A stretch of 64,000 nucleotides of DNA, from assembly GCA_004352715.1 (NCBI GenBank), contig SCFE01000006.1:2806349-2870348 (forward strand). Reading direction: 5' to 3'. The position numbers were made by a program, and so were the translations under genes. Source of the DNA: Hofstenia miamia (taxonomy: Eukaryota; Xenacoelomorpha; Acoela). The notes below the pieces were generated by a model. The model made no database searches, was not told the DNA's origin, and saw only the letters and a list, made by a program, of their open reading frames with translations. Positions 27,574-39,200 of the stretch are shown here, piece after piece (positions within the stretch are counted from its first letter, which is position 1; every line of letters starts with the position of its first letter).

Positions 27574-27858
27574 TCATTTTGACATCATTAAGCTTTGAGA
27601 AGACCAGCCTATTTTTGCGATATAGGCAATCGTAGCTAATAACTCCAACCCTAAAATAATTGAAAAAAAATTGGGAGTCATGCTATCTTGAATAAACACT
27701 GCAACGGAAGCAAAAAAGAAAGCAACGGATGGGACCGACCAGAACGGGAGTGAGAACAAAACTTTATAGTTCCACATATTCTCTAATATTAATGTCTGAT
27801 CGTTTTGGAAGACAATCTTGAATATGTAGAAAACATAATTTAAGTAAGTCCCCATCAC
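27574..27858 (-). CDS. Putative small membrane protein or last exon of one
   Basis: A 94-codon minus-strand frame with unusually balanced codon use for this AT-rich window: Gly, Pro, Trp and Ser codons are mixed, with G or C at many third positions. It has hydrophobic stretches at residues about 31-55 (KVLFSLPFWSVP onward) and 62-82 (FFSIILGLELLATIAYIAKI), plus a weaker one near the N-terminus. Together they suggest two or three membrane segments. It starts with two Met codons just after TTATAAAAAAATTAAG, which could be a splice acceptor, so it may be the final exon of a larger gene. It ends in TGA. No family is recognised; a tetraspan/MARVEL-type protein is one possibility but is not shown by motif. 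Confidence 0.35.
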   Translation of the reverse strand: MMGTYLNYVFYIFKIVFQNDQTLILENMWNYKVLFSLPFWSVPSVAFFFASVAVFIQDSMTPNFFSIILGLELLATIAYIAKIGWSSQSLMMSK

Positions 27859-27859
27859 A

Positions 27860-28612
27860 TCTTAATTTTTTTATAAAATGCAAAAATTTGGTAAGTAGTT
27901 GTAGGAAAACTATTTGTGATTTGTTTATTGGGCTTACATACTTGTTTCCTAATATATCTGTAACAAATGAAATTCAAAACACTAAATTCAATGAGAATTA
28001 CCCGAAACTTCAAATCACACTTTTATTTAAGAATTGAACATTAAATTCCACGATTTCAAATGACGGAAAAATTCGCGATAAACATTATTGCAAAAAATAT
28101 ACAATAGACAGAAGCTATTTAGTACAATTTCGCCTTGGCCCTAGTTAAATCTTATTGGCAGGAAGCAATTTAATACAACACAGCTTTCTGTCATGGAATA
28201 GGAACTATTCGTTTAGCCAATCAAATTTCAGAGAGTTTTTATTTCTTTCATTAAAAATTCCTGCCATACAAGAACCAATGTAAGTAATTATATCGTTTCA
28301 ACTCGTACATATATCAACGTAATACCTAATTTAGATACTGATTTCTGAATACTTTATATAAAAATGGCAATATTTCGAAAATTATTAAGGCCATTTTTAA
28401 GGAAGTGCAAAAAATTTTAGAAGTTATGAATTATTCAATTTGAAAAGTTTGCTTTTTTCCAGATGCACGCTCAGATTTACAAAGTGTCATACACAAATGT
28501 TGTGTTTTAGTCTATCAGTACATCCTAGCGAACACATGTGTCAGACTCAATTATATACTAACTTAAATTGAGTATACAGTTTTGCATAAAAAATGTGCTT
28601 CTGTTTAAGTAA
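27860..28612. other. Gene-free AT-rich region
   Basis: Nothing supported. If 27574-27858 is a terminal exon, upstream exons would be expected here or at higher coordinates, but I cannot identify any. Confidence 0.4.

Positions 28613-28613
<1 letters not shown>

Positions 28614-28656
<43 letters not shown>
28614..28656. repeat. AT microsatellite
   Basis: About 21 units of TA with no gap. Confidence 0.92.
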
Positions 28657-28663
<7 letters not shown>

Positions 28664-28804
28664 ATTTATATCAATTTCCCTCTATTAATGCAATTCTACG
28701 CGTTTTCACAGGTCAGCATTAATGCAACATATGAGCGATATAATAACTGAATTATGAAATGCCTAGTCTATTTCTCACATGGCATGCTGATACATCAACA
28801 TTTG

Positions 28805-29110
28805 CACAGTGCCTCGTATCTGGAAACAGGTAACGGTTTTGGTGGTTCCAAATGTTTTTTCTGGTAATATTCATTCGGTGAGACCAATCTTACTACTGTC
28901 AAATCCTGATAAATAAATTGAAATTGTGGCACTCAGTAGTGGACAGGATTCTTTGATGCAAAATCCCTTTAAGTGTGCTAACCGTAATAAATCATCAACT
29001 ACTATTGCCATAGTGAAATGCTGGAAAAGGTCATGGATATGCTGGACAATCATCTATGTTCCTACAAACGTACAACTTCTCGAAGGTGTATGTCATTGGT
29101 TCTTGGCTAT
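28805..29110 (+). pseudogene. Possible LINE reverse transcriptase N-terminal fragment
   Basis: From about 28809 a plus frame reads VPRIWKQVTVLVVPNV, then SVRPILLLSN, then after a stop KCANRNKSSTTIAI. The spacing and words resemble the start of a non-LTR reverse transcriptase (P..WK.A.V.PI.K, then RPISLL, then QFGFR...STT.A). The similarity is short and the frame is interrupted, so this is a tentative call. Confidence 0.42.
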
Positions 29111-30102
29111 GTATCTTTGATATCTCTGACTCTAATAATTCTCCCTAATTACAGAAATATTCCCATGGTTTTATTACAGTAGTTCCTACTTGTAAAAATG
29201 TCGCAACAATCATCTCTAAATTTAATATTGCACTTCGCTGGAGTGGAAGAATGTATATTATCCTGAATGAGAGAAAACATTTTCAAATGACTTTTGGTAG
29301 ATGCACACTTAAGCTGATGTATATGTATGGCTGCCCTACTGTGCTTTAAGCGTAAAAAGCATAGAATGCATAATTCGAAGAGCATAGAATAAGTTATGCA
29401 GCATTAAACAAAAAAATAAAATAGTCCTAATTATAAATATTGTAATGAGCTAATTGCATACAAGCATGTTTTGAAAAGAAGTCAGAGATTTAAAAATGTT
29501 CAATTACAATGTTTGATAGCAATCGAGACTATGGATACCAAACGTACTGTCAACAAATTCTAACGGGTCCACAAGAAAGTCGTAGAGTAAATAAATAATC
29601 AGTGATAGTGACGGCGGTGCTTGGTTTCACAGAGGGCAGTTACTCATCCAAATAAAACTTTCAGAAAAAACCTCTTTGCGATTTATAATTTTAACAGTAA
29701 AAATCTTCTTAGTTAAGATGCTGGGTAATATATGTGATCAGTGCGACATTTCAATACATGAAAATATAACATTCAAATAGAAACAATAATTGAATTTAAT
29801 TAAATAACTTAGACGTACAGCTTTTTTCATTTTAGGCTTTAATAAGCATTGAGATAATACGGGAAAAATCGATGAACATTTTCTTAAGCTTATGCGTTTT
29901 AATTCCTTACGTTGTCATCTACCTTCTTTTACTGTTGAATGTATAAAAGACTGTGAAAAAATAGTTTAATAGAGCAAAAATTTCTAATGATAATTGCATA
30001 AAAAGCTATTTTGATAGAGCACAATTGGTAAGTAGTAATGATACGCCTACAGCTACGTCTCTCAAGCTTCTTGACGTAATAGAGAACAATCCCATATATT
30101 TT

Positions 30103-30120
30103 TTATATATATATATATAT
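30103..30120. repeat. Short AT microsatellite next to the Penelope-like fragment
   Basis: An 18-bp AT run just outside the truncated 3' side of the Penelope-like fragment. Confidence 0.7.
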
Positions 30121-30182
30121 TTTTTATTTCGTAAAAATTCCTTAAAAAATACTATAAACCCTTTTGCTAAATTTTAAATTTA

Positions 30183-30870
30183 CTAATTAACCCATAAAAA
30201 AATTGGGTCTCTTGGGGGGATTTTTTTTGTTTTTTGTACTTTTGCAAGTCCATAAAGTCTAGCTGGTTGACTTCCTGTGCTGCGAATTTTGTTGTAGATT
30301 TCAGATGAAATTTTATTATTGTTTCTTAGAGATAGTAACTTCTTGTTAAATTTTTCTTCAATATGCATAAAGTAATTGTTCTTAATTTTCGAGTCAGGAT
30401 AAACTTTGCTAAATTTTGATGAGTCATTTAAGATGTTATTCATTTTTTGTAAGCAGGTTTTTTTGTCTAAAATATTTTGAAACATTGTTTCGGAATTTAT
30501 TTCTATTTTGAAATTATTAAATGTTGATGGCCAACTCATTTTTAAACCAAATGATAAAGCATCATGGTGTTCTTTTGAAAGTTTGTAACTGGATAAATTT
30601 AAAACGGTATCAGTAACACAGAAATCTAGTATATCATTACCTTGTTTTTTCTTCATTTTTAGTATTTTATTTGAATGGGTTGCTTTAATCTTTGTTAACT
30701 GTTTTTTGTTAAGTGTTTCTAAAATTGATTCAACATATTTCTATTTCTAAATGCTGACATAGCATCATCATATTCTTTTTTCAAAACAAGTAATTTTCTT
30801 CTAGCATCTTTATGAATTGCTTTTAATGCCTTTAGTTGTGCTCTTCTAAATTTATAAGAATAATTCCTAA
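30183..30870 (-). pseudogene. Penelope-like element reverse transcriptase fragment
   Basis: The minus-strand 157-codon frame (30656-30183) contains IYNKIRSTGSQPARLYGLAK followed by VQK. This is the hallmark N-terminal reverse transcriptase block of Penelope-like elements (LRPTGS.P..LYGLPKVHK), preceded by a long linker with LSKEHHDALSFGLKMSWPST. Upstream, from 30870 down to about 30730, the same strand encodes QLKALKAIHKDARRKLLVLK, a basic helical region, before two stops. After KIPPRDPIF the frame shifts and similarity ends near the AT run. The polymerase palm and the GIY-YIG endonuclease are absent. It is a truncated fossil. Confidence 0.78.
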
Positions 30871-30899
30871 AATTTTGAAGAGTAAAAAGTATATCAGTA

Positions 30900-32214
30900 T
30901 AATGTCAGACATGGAGGTAGTAAATTGTTCAGGAATTCACTACATCCGAAGCACCTACTGTTAACTCAAATTCCTCCTACCCCTAAATTCAAGCGAATTA
31001 GGAGAATGCAGCAAAAAGAGACTGCGTACATTGAGACGAGCTAATCAATTTATACTCTTTTTAACTATGTTTTATAACAATTGAACACGAACATTGTAAA
31101 TGATTAAATTTATTTTAATGAAAATACTTAGATTCGGGGATGACAACATCACTATTTAAGATGAATATTTTTACCTGGTTTCGTTCTAAAACAGAATGTA
31201 TAATTTCAAATCGCATCAAAAAGGTGATTCATTAAAATGTGTGGTATTCGTGGGGATTATTGGATTATTGAAAAAACTAAAGTTTTTAAAACGAGAATTC
31301 TACTTAAAAAATTATAAGGAAACAAATATTACGTTAATTATTCAAATGGAATTTGAGTCCGTGACAACATGAGTCGGAGACGACTAAACTTCGTTAGCGA
31401 TCACAACTTTGGATTGGCATTTGTAACATTTAGCAACAATTCCATTAGAACAAATAAGAATTATTAAAATCAATAGACTAATATTATGGACAATTAATGT
31501 CAGTATTGTTGGAAAAACAACTCCAATGCCGAACACTTTGTCACTGACCTATAATTACAGAAATGCAAAAGGGAAACAAATATTCATGAGAATGTGGAAT
31601 AGGAATTAACATTGAATTAAGGATTTTGAGTGAATATTAATGTACAAGTAGCATTCAATGGTGACGCACTATCAATGCTAAATAGCATCAGATGCAAATT
31701 TTTTACAGCAATTTGAAATATAACAAATCATACAAGCATTCATTGTTTCGTGCGAAAATGTTGCCAAATAAACAATGTTTTATGAATCATACTCTAGTCT
31801 AGAGAAAACTGGATGGTATTGCTAAACGCTATGCAGCAGAATTTTGTGGATTGGTGTGCTATTGTAGTACACTTAAGTTTTGCAATACTAAAGAATTTTC
31901 ATAAAAAATTGTCTAATGAAACTAAGGAATACAAATAACAAAGTACATCGTAAAGTGAGATTTTTAAAATTACCAATACCTATACACCATATTAAAAAAT
32001 GGAATCTTCAAATTTAGAATGTATGATTTTTAAAAGGTAATTCATTTGAGTTTGAATTAGGGCTCCCTTTGGCATCAGAATGAACCACGTGGATGTGCTC
32101 AAGACTAATAGCTCTTGGATTCGATGTGTTATTTTGTAATTAGTCAGCTTCTATCCCGATATTCGTGGAGTCCTCCAGCCTTCTCCATGAATTAAAGACT
32201 CAAATCCATCTTTA
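30900..32214. other. Gene-free AT-rich region
   Basis: No supported gene. I looked here for C-terminal SH3 exons of the neighbouring RhoGEF on the minus strand and found none. Confidence 0.45.
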
Positions 32215-32593
32215 TATATTAACAGGGTTGTAAAAAAGTGCATTTTTTACAAATAAACGTTTTAAGCATTTAAAACAATGTTTTTTGCTTTTAAACAGAC
32301 CTAGCTCAGGGTACGAAAATTTTGCTAAAAACACATACTAGCAAACATTGAATTATGATAAACTTATCAACATTCATTTTCGTTTCATGTACGTAAACAA
32401 AACACAAGTTTACAAGCTTTGCTATTTTTGCGGTAGAAAATCATTTATAAAAGTACAAAAATTTTTTTCCAAACTTTCCTACATAAATTTGAAAAAAAAC
32501 ATTAAAAACACTACAAAAAACAGTTGTGTCAAACAGTGTTTAAAACAGGTTTTAAACAGGTCCTGTTTAAAACATGCCAACCCTGTATATTAA
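32215..32593. mobile_element. hAT-type MITE with perfect 8-bp target duplication
   Basis: The element (32223-32585, 363 bp) starts CAGGGTTG and ends CAACCCTG, a perfect 8-bp terminal inverted repeat of hAT type. It is flanked by exact 8-bp direct repeats TATATTAA (32215-32222 and 32586-32593), the length made by hAT transposases. The interior is rich in a TTTAAAACA-like word in both orientations and contains a perfect hairpin with arms GTTTTAAACAGG and CCTGTTTAAAAC around one T near 32550. The 81-codon open frame through it is incidental. Confidence 0.82.
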
Positions 32594-32934
32594 AGCCTAT
32601 AATTCCTAAACTTATTGAATCTCGATTCGAAGTCCATATCTTATAATGCAAACTAAATATTTCACGAGTATATGTAACAAGAGTAGATAATTAAACAAAA
32701 ATGTAAGACTTAATATTATAGCGTAGCTTCATTTTTTTAAAATATTGAAATTTCTTAATTCTTGTTAGAAGAGTAAATATAAGAAACAATTTCGATTGTG
32801 TGTTTTAAAGTTCCATCCAAACACAAAATACAAGATGCTAGTAGGTAATATATGTAAAACATTATGCTACACTGAAGTCGATGTTTGAAAATTAAACATA
32901 CAAACACCATAATTTTGACAAATTATTCTGGTGT

Positions 32935-33227
32935 TTATGAAAATCGTACCTCACAAACTGCAACGTATTGAGGGCGCCATCGTTGTTTAATATCATCTTT
33001 AAATCGAATTGAGCGCGAAATGTCTTGAGAGAAGGCCGAATGCAGTCTATGTCGCACTCTTCCATAAACAATGAGAAGGTCATGCAAAACCGATTGAGAA
33101 ACGCGCAAAAACCGTGGGAGCTCTTGCTTTAGTTGAGAATTAAGAGCGACGTAGTTACCCTTGGCTACAGAATATTCCTCTTTTTGTTCATGTGTTGCGT
33201 TTGACGATTTTTCATACTTTGCGGTTA
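32935..33227 (-). CDS. RhoGEF exon 9: second half of BAR, possible C-terminus
   Basis: Acceptor TTTACGTTTAG|TA matches the phase of exon 8. Encodes AKGNYVALNSQLKQELPRF and SQSVLHDLLIVYGRV, the BAR block Y..LN.QL..ELP.F. After VAVCE there is either a donor (GAG|GTACGA, exon end 32950) or read-through of four codons to TAA at 32937-32935. Without a recognised downstream exon, I give the stop as the end. Confidence 0.85.
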
Positions 33228-36200
33228 CTAAACGTAAACTATTTAAAAATTTGCAGCATTTCTTCAGATATTTGAAAGTAAAAATCCTAAAAAATCAATT
33301 TATAAAATACAATGTCCAAGGGTATTGTGATAGAAGTAGTTAAAATATCCAAATTAATATTCATATACAGACAATAAATGAGAACCATTGAATCCTTTCC
33401 CACATATAACACTAAAAACATGATATTTGTTGAAATCCTATTTTTAACTATAGTTTATATAAATTCAAAAAAAATTGAAATGAAAACTTATTTATTTTGG
33501 AGACTGGGTTACCAATTACTCTATATGCGTTAATAGTTTGAAATGAAGAAATTATTGGAAATTGTTTTACATCTATGATCTAGAAAATAACGTAACGCTA
33601 AGTATATAAATTAATTTTATGAATAAATTCCATTATGAATCAATTAAACAAGCTAGCACATATTTTATGCATTTTATGATACATAGAGAATATAAATAGA
33701 ATGTTTTGAAATAACAAACTAGTTACAAAATGGCTTGCACATATTTATTAAAAAACTTAAATTCTATGCAGAAACATACTAAAAAACATGCAGTAAAAAT
33801 AAAATTTATACAATTTTGATGATAAATATATTTTATTTGTATTGATACTTGCTTCATTCGAAAATTTCGAAACAAAATATGCAGTGATACTTAACCCCAT
33901 TTCGACCGGGGAGTCGGCAGAAAGGGTTGCCTCCACAGCACCCCTTCCCTTGCGAAATTAAGTTAGCAAGACTTAAATTGTTTTTCTAGTTAAACACTTA
34001 TTATTCCAAAAAGTTAGTATTTTTATTGATAACTAAAACGATAAATTCATTTCCGGACGTGAGGTCAAGATGACATCGAATCATTATTTTCTCAATACGT
34101 CCAGTTTATCATTGACCACCACCCTGCCAAATATTAGCATTGTTTTTCGAATGTTTACGCATTAGTCAATTTGCTTACGTCAGCACTCATTATGACGTCA
34201 GAGTATCATAACGTCTAATAACTTTGTTCTCTTAGTGATCAACCATATTTAAGCTACAACCCTGCAAAGTTTCGCTGTTTGGTAATGATTAGGATGGATT
34301 TTATAAAAGGGCGCCCTTGGAATACCTTTCGTTTTTAAAGTGAAAAAAAGCCTGACACAAATAGGATTAATGCCAAGGCAACCAATTTAGGTTACCCATA
34401 GGCATGTCAGTTTTATTGAGAACTAACAATAGAATTTCTTTTTAACAATTATACAATATAAATCTTCAGCTTACTTGTACACCAACGATGCATATGTGTA
34501 ATATAATCCGTAGAAAATAGATTGCAATGATTAACAAAATAAAATTGCAACTTGACAATGATATTTTAAATGAAAAAAATGCAGAACAGTAGATTACATC
34601 AGTGATGACGACGATTTATTTGTCAAACAAATTGAACAAGGCGTCCCTCGCATTCCCGGTGAACTGCGTTATGAGTCAAATAAGGTTAGCATTTTAGAAG
34701 TTAAAATAGGCAGCGTTCTATACGGAGAAACCGTTAATGAAAGGGACACTTAAATTAAGCAATGAGCACTTAGCTGTGATGTTTGCAATATAATATATGC
34801 TATAAATTAAAAACAAGGGTGAATGTTTTTTCCACAACAAAGTAATAAAGTAATAATAAAAAAAGAAAAATTGTGAAGCTACTATAGACAATAGTTTGAT
34901 TAATGGTAAATACTTTGTGGCATAGAACTTCATTACTAGGGATATGTGAAAATTTTAACACAAGACATGTAAATCTATGTTTGATTAACTTCCTTACCTA
35001 AGAAAATGAATGGTTTCTAATATTCTATGACAAAATAATTGTTTGTGTCTAGCTTTACTGCAAGTGCATTCACAAAATGAATTATTTCAATGAATCAATT
35101 TTATTCAGATTTTTACACTATAAATAATTTTGCGGGTTCTAAGGAGAACTCCATTAAATGTAATTCCTATAATATAACTAAAGCTTGTCTGTATTCTTAT
35201 ATTAATTAAACGCCCATTTTATACCATGCTATTGTAATTAGTGATGGACTTCCCAATAAAATGCAATTTCTATGGGAATTTTCTAAAAAATGTGAGACCT
35301 GATACTGAAAAGCTAATGTCTTAAACTTGTCAAATTCTTTGTGAAACATAAACGCTAACGGATTTGGTAACATTAGGAAAGTATCTGTCAAGATCTTCAA
35401 CATAAGCAACATTTAACACCTCGTAGAAAAAATTGATAAATTACGTGATAGGGAATACATACTTTTCAATATTGTAAAAAATTAGTTCTAAGATATTGTC
35501 GCAAGTTCACACGATTTATAGTCTTTGCTAAAGCCCTTTTATCTCTATGGAAACTTCATTTATAGGTAAAAGCAGTTCAACTATCCAAAAGAATTGTTCC
35601 TTTTCCAAGATCATCAAGTTCTGGAGGATAAAATTATACATGCGATAATTAGCCAAATAACAAAAAACCTTGGGATTTTAATTAAAAACAACTGTCAATA
35701 AGCACAATACTTTCCAATATCAACTACATGCGAATCCTGAAGAAACAAACCTTGATGACCAATTGTATATTTTTTATATTGGTACTGCTTTTCTATAATC
35801 TAGAAAATATGAAAGCCAGTTTTTGAAAAAAACTGTTGTGAGAATTTTGTTTTAGGGGTGAACTGTAGTCCTACGGGGTTTTTAATGTTATTATTTGTTA
35901 CTTGTTCAATTTGTGAAAGTATGTGAATGGACCGACTCGGTTGCAAATGTGGATTTATCAAAACTTCAAATTATCGTAGAAACTTTTTCGACATTTTGAA
36001 AAAAATACAGTTTCAGGTACTGTTCGCGAGTGAGTTTTTGTTTGCATTAGTTAGAGTTTATCTAAATCAATGGAGATGTGCAATTATAGTCGTAATTTAA
36101 GTTACAGTTGATAACTCTAACTCGAAAATGTATATTGGCTCATTATTAAATACCCATTGTCAATGAATTTAGTTTATATTTTCAACCTGTGCAATAGTTA

Positions 36201-39200
36201 TTATCCTAAATGCAATTTACAAATCCAAGTGTCACATTCCTAGTAAGGCGTTCGTTCTTTCAAAAAGCCACTTAGAAAAAGTGGACATTCAAGCGTTGGT
36301 TAAATGCAGCAACATTTTTTTAAAAATATGAGTTAATGGTTTTAGACTAAATATAACTCAAGGTGGAAAAATAAAAGGAAAAAATTAAAAATAAAAAGAG
36401 CAATTTTTTTGAAAAGCACGTGGATATCAAAACAAAACACTTAATATAAGCGAATTGACAAAAGCTAATTGGAGACAAAATGAAGTTGAGTGTCCGTCAC
36501 TCATGTTAGAGTATATACATAATCCTTGAATATTGAATGGATAATAGCATACTTTCCAGAAAATTAATATGATAGTTACTAGTATACCGAAACTACAAAA
36601 TATTAAAATCCTGGAGAAATTAAAGATATGTCGAAAATGCAAGTGTCAGTCGGCATGTGTACACATTTAGGCCAGGTTTTTATCAATACTATTAAATTAT
36701 ATTAGGGAATTGATCCAAAAAGATACTCTAAAACTAAAGCATTAACTAAGTACTTGTTTCTTCCCAAATACAATCATTCAACACGCTTTGGAAATTTTTA
36801 GTGGAGTCTTTCACTGTGTTGTACTCAGAAGGAAAAGAGTGCTTAATTCGTCTCAAGTTAACCCGATCTTACTCGGCCTTTTTTGTAGCAGTTATTCCTG
36901 AGGGGCCGATTTGCCCCCTCCCATAAATTAGGTTATGTATCAAATTTACTAAATTTATCATTATTGACACAAAATGTTAAAAATATTACTAAATAGGAAT
37001 GAAGAGAAAGGCCCATAATGCAAATAAAACATAAAAAACACTTAATTATAATTTTGCATTGAAAATTATATATTGGTTTACAATTTATAACCCTTACATA
37101 CAAAATTGTTATTTTTGAAACTGTCAAGAAATGTCAGTGTTTCATGGACTTTTTTTGAAATTGCTATAAATTTTAAACCCTGATCCTATCTGCATATTTT
37201 TTCGTCAAAAGTTGCAGACCAAATTAAAGAAAATAGTCATGGAAGGATAGTTTATTTAAAAAACGGTCTTCGAGATATATCTAAAAATAAGGAAAGGGTG
37301 TCAAATCGCCCCCATCAGGTAAGATAGGGTTAAGGCATTAATTCACGCAATTGTCAACACCATTTTGAACCACTTCCCTTTAGCATTTTGAATTTGAAAA
37401 GAACCATCGTATAAATGAGGTATGCAAATCCTAAATTCTATTTGAGTCCACTTAATAAATACACAGATATATTTTGGTTTATTTCATATTCATTACGGAT
37501 AATATCGTTTTCAAATTGTCATGTTGATGCTTTTATGTTGTTTGTCTACAAAATGGAAATTCTTAGTGAACTTAGATTAGCCACCAGACCTCAAAATTCT
37601 GTGATTTCTATAACAATTTGACTGCCCTCAGGTATTGAACTTTTACTGTGGTGACAAATTATAGTAAATTATAATGAAATTTGACACCAGTGTTGTTCAA
37701 CGAATATTGTTAGCATTTTATCTCTCTACAAGTCTTCACTTGTTTCCGCCTACAAACTAATACCTTTAATGTGTTTCAGTGTAAAATTATATTATTTCAA
37801 TAAAACAAAAATATATCCGTGTATTTAAAAATGTATAAAATATATGAAATTATATTCGAGTCAACCAATCAGCACTCTGTGGATTAAAAATGGCTTCTTC
37901 GTGTAAAAAATTTAATGTCAATTAAATTATCCATCAATTAAGAAAGTGTTTCTAAAAAGCGATTCTTTGTTTCAAAAATGAAGCATCTTTCTATAAATAT
38001 ATGGTGTTGAATAAAATAAATCTAAAACCGCATTCAATATGAATTTCGAATCATTAAAGGTTGGATTGTATTATTTGAATTATATGGCAAGACCAACAAA
38101 TGATATTTGTAAAGTGTACACATATGTGTACATATATAATTGAGGAAAACTAAAAATATGTGAAATTAAAATAAAAATATACATCTCTCAAAGTCGAGAA
38201 GTTTATGCTCTCTTTTTGCAATCAATTTAAAAGGACCATCGAACATTGGTAAGAGAATGTTGAGAGGACTTATCATCTTCGACTCCATTTCGATAGAAAA
38301 ATCTTGCGTTAGAGATGACAACACTTTCACAGCATTTATTAAAGTCCGCACAGTAGAGGTAGGCACTGCAGGATCTTGAATCTGTTTCATCGTATCAACA
38401 AGATAGCGAAATGATTCCAAGTACTCGGACATTAGAGTGATTGTACTCAAGCAACGGGTGATCAATTGCTTAACCATTTTATGCTAAGTACAAAAAAATT
38501 AAAAATGAAAGCATATACGCAGTTAACGTACACATGTAAGAAAATTTTAACACCCAATAAATTATAATACTTAAAGAATACAATCAAAATGTTATATTTT
38601 GAAAAAGTCCATTTCTAAGAGGGAAGCACAACTGCAATTCAGATGAAAAGAAGATCAGAAATAAACGATTATTATATTGTTATGTAATTAAAATTTTGAA
38701 AACACCGGACTGCCATTTCTTAACATTATATTGTTGACAATACATAATTAAAAAACTCATAAAAGTTTACTTTGATCATTTTAAAGCCGATATTGGACAG
38801 GACAATTGTCCTAAAAAATATCTATCGGGGTGTTTGCGTATTTCAACTGATCAATTTGCAGACGGTTTAAAGCAGTTCCAGGACCAAATTAAAGCAATTT
38901 CCAGACAGTAAAGGGTGCCCACCTTAAATTTTAGATTTCCATCCAATTTCAAACTGAACTCAAATTCTTTTCAGTCCATAAATACACATGCAGTGTGTTG
39001 GAAAATAAATTGTCATTTTAATCCCAATCACTATGAATGACTGATGTAAAAACTTTCAAATCTATATGAAATAGACAGTGACATGCATTTAGTAAGACAA
39101 GTGGATGCAACCACAAAAATGAATACATCGAGACAAACAATAAATTCCACGCAATAACGGCAGATACACACAATAAGGCTATAGCTGTAAGCATTTTTAG

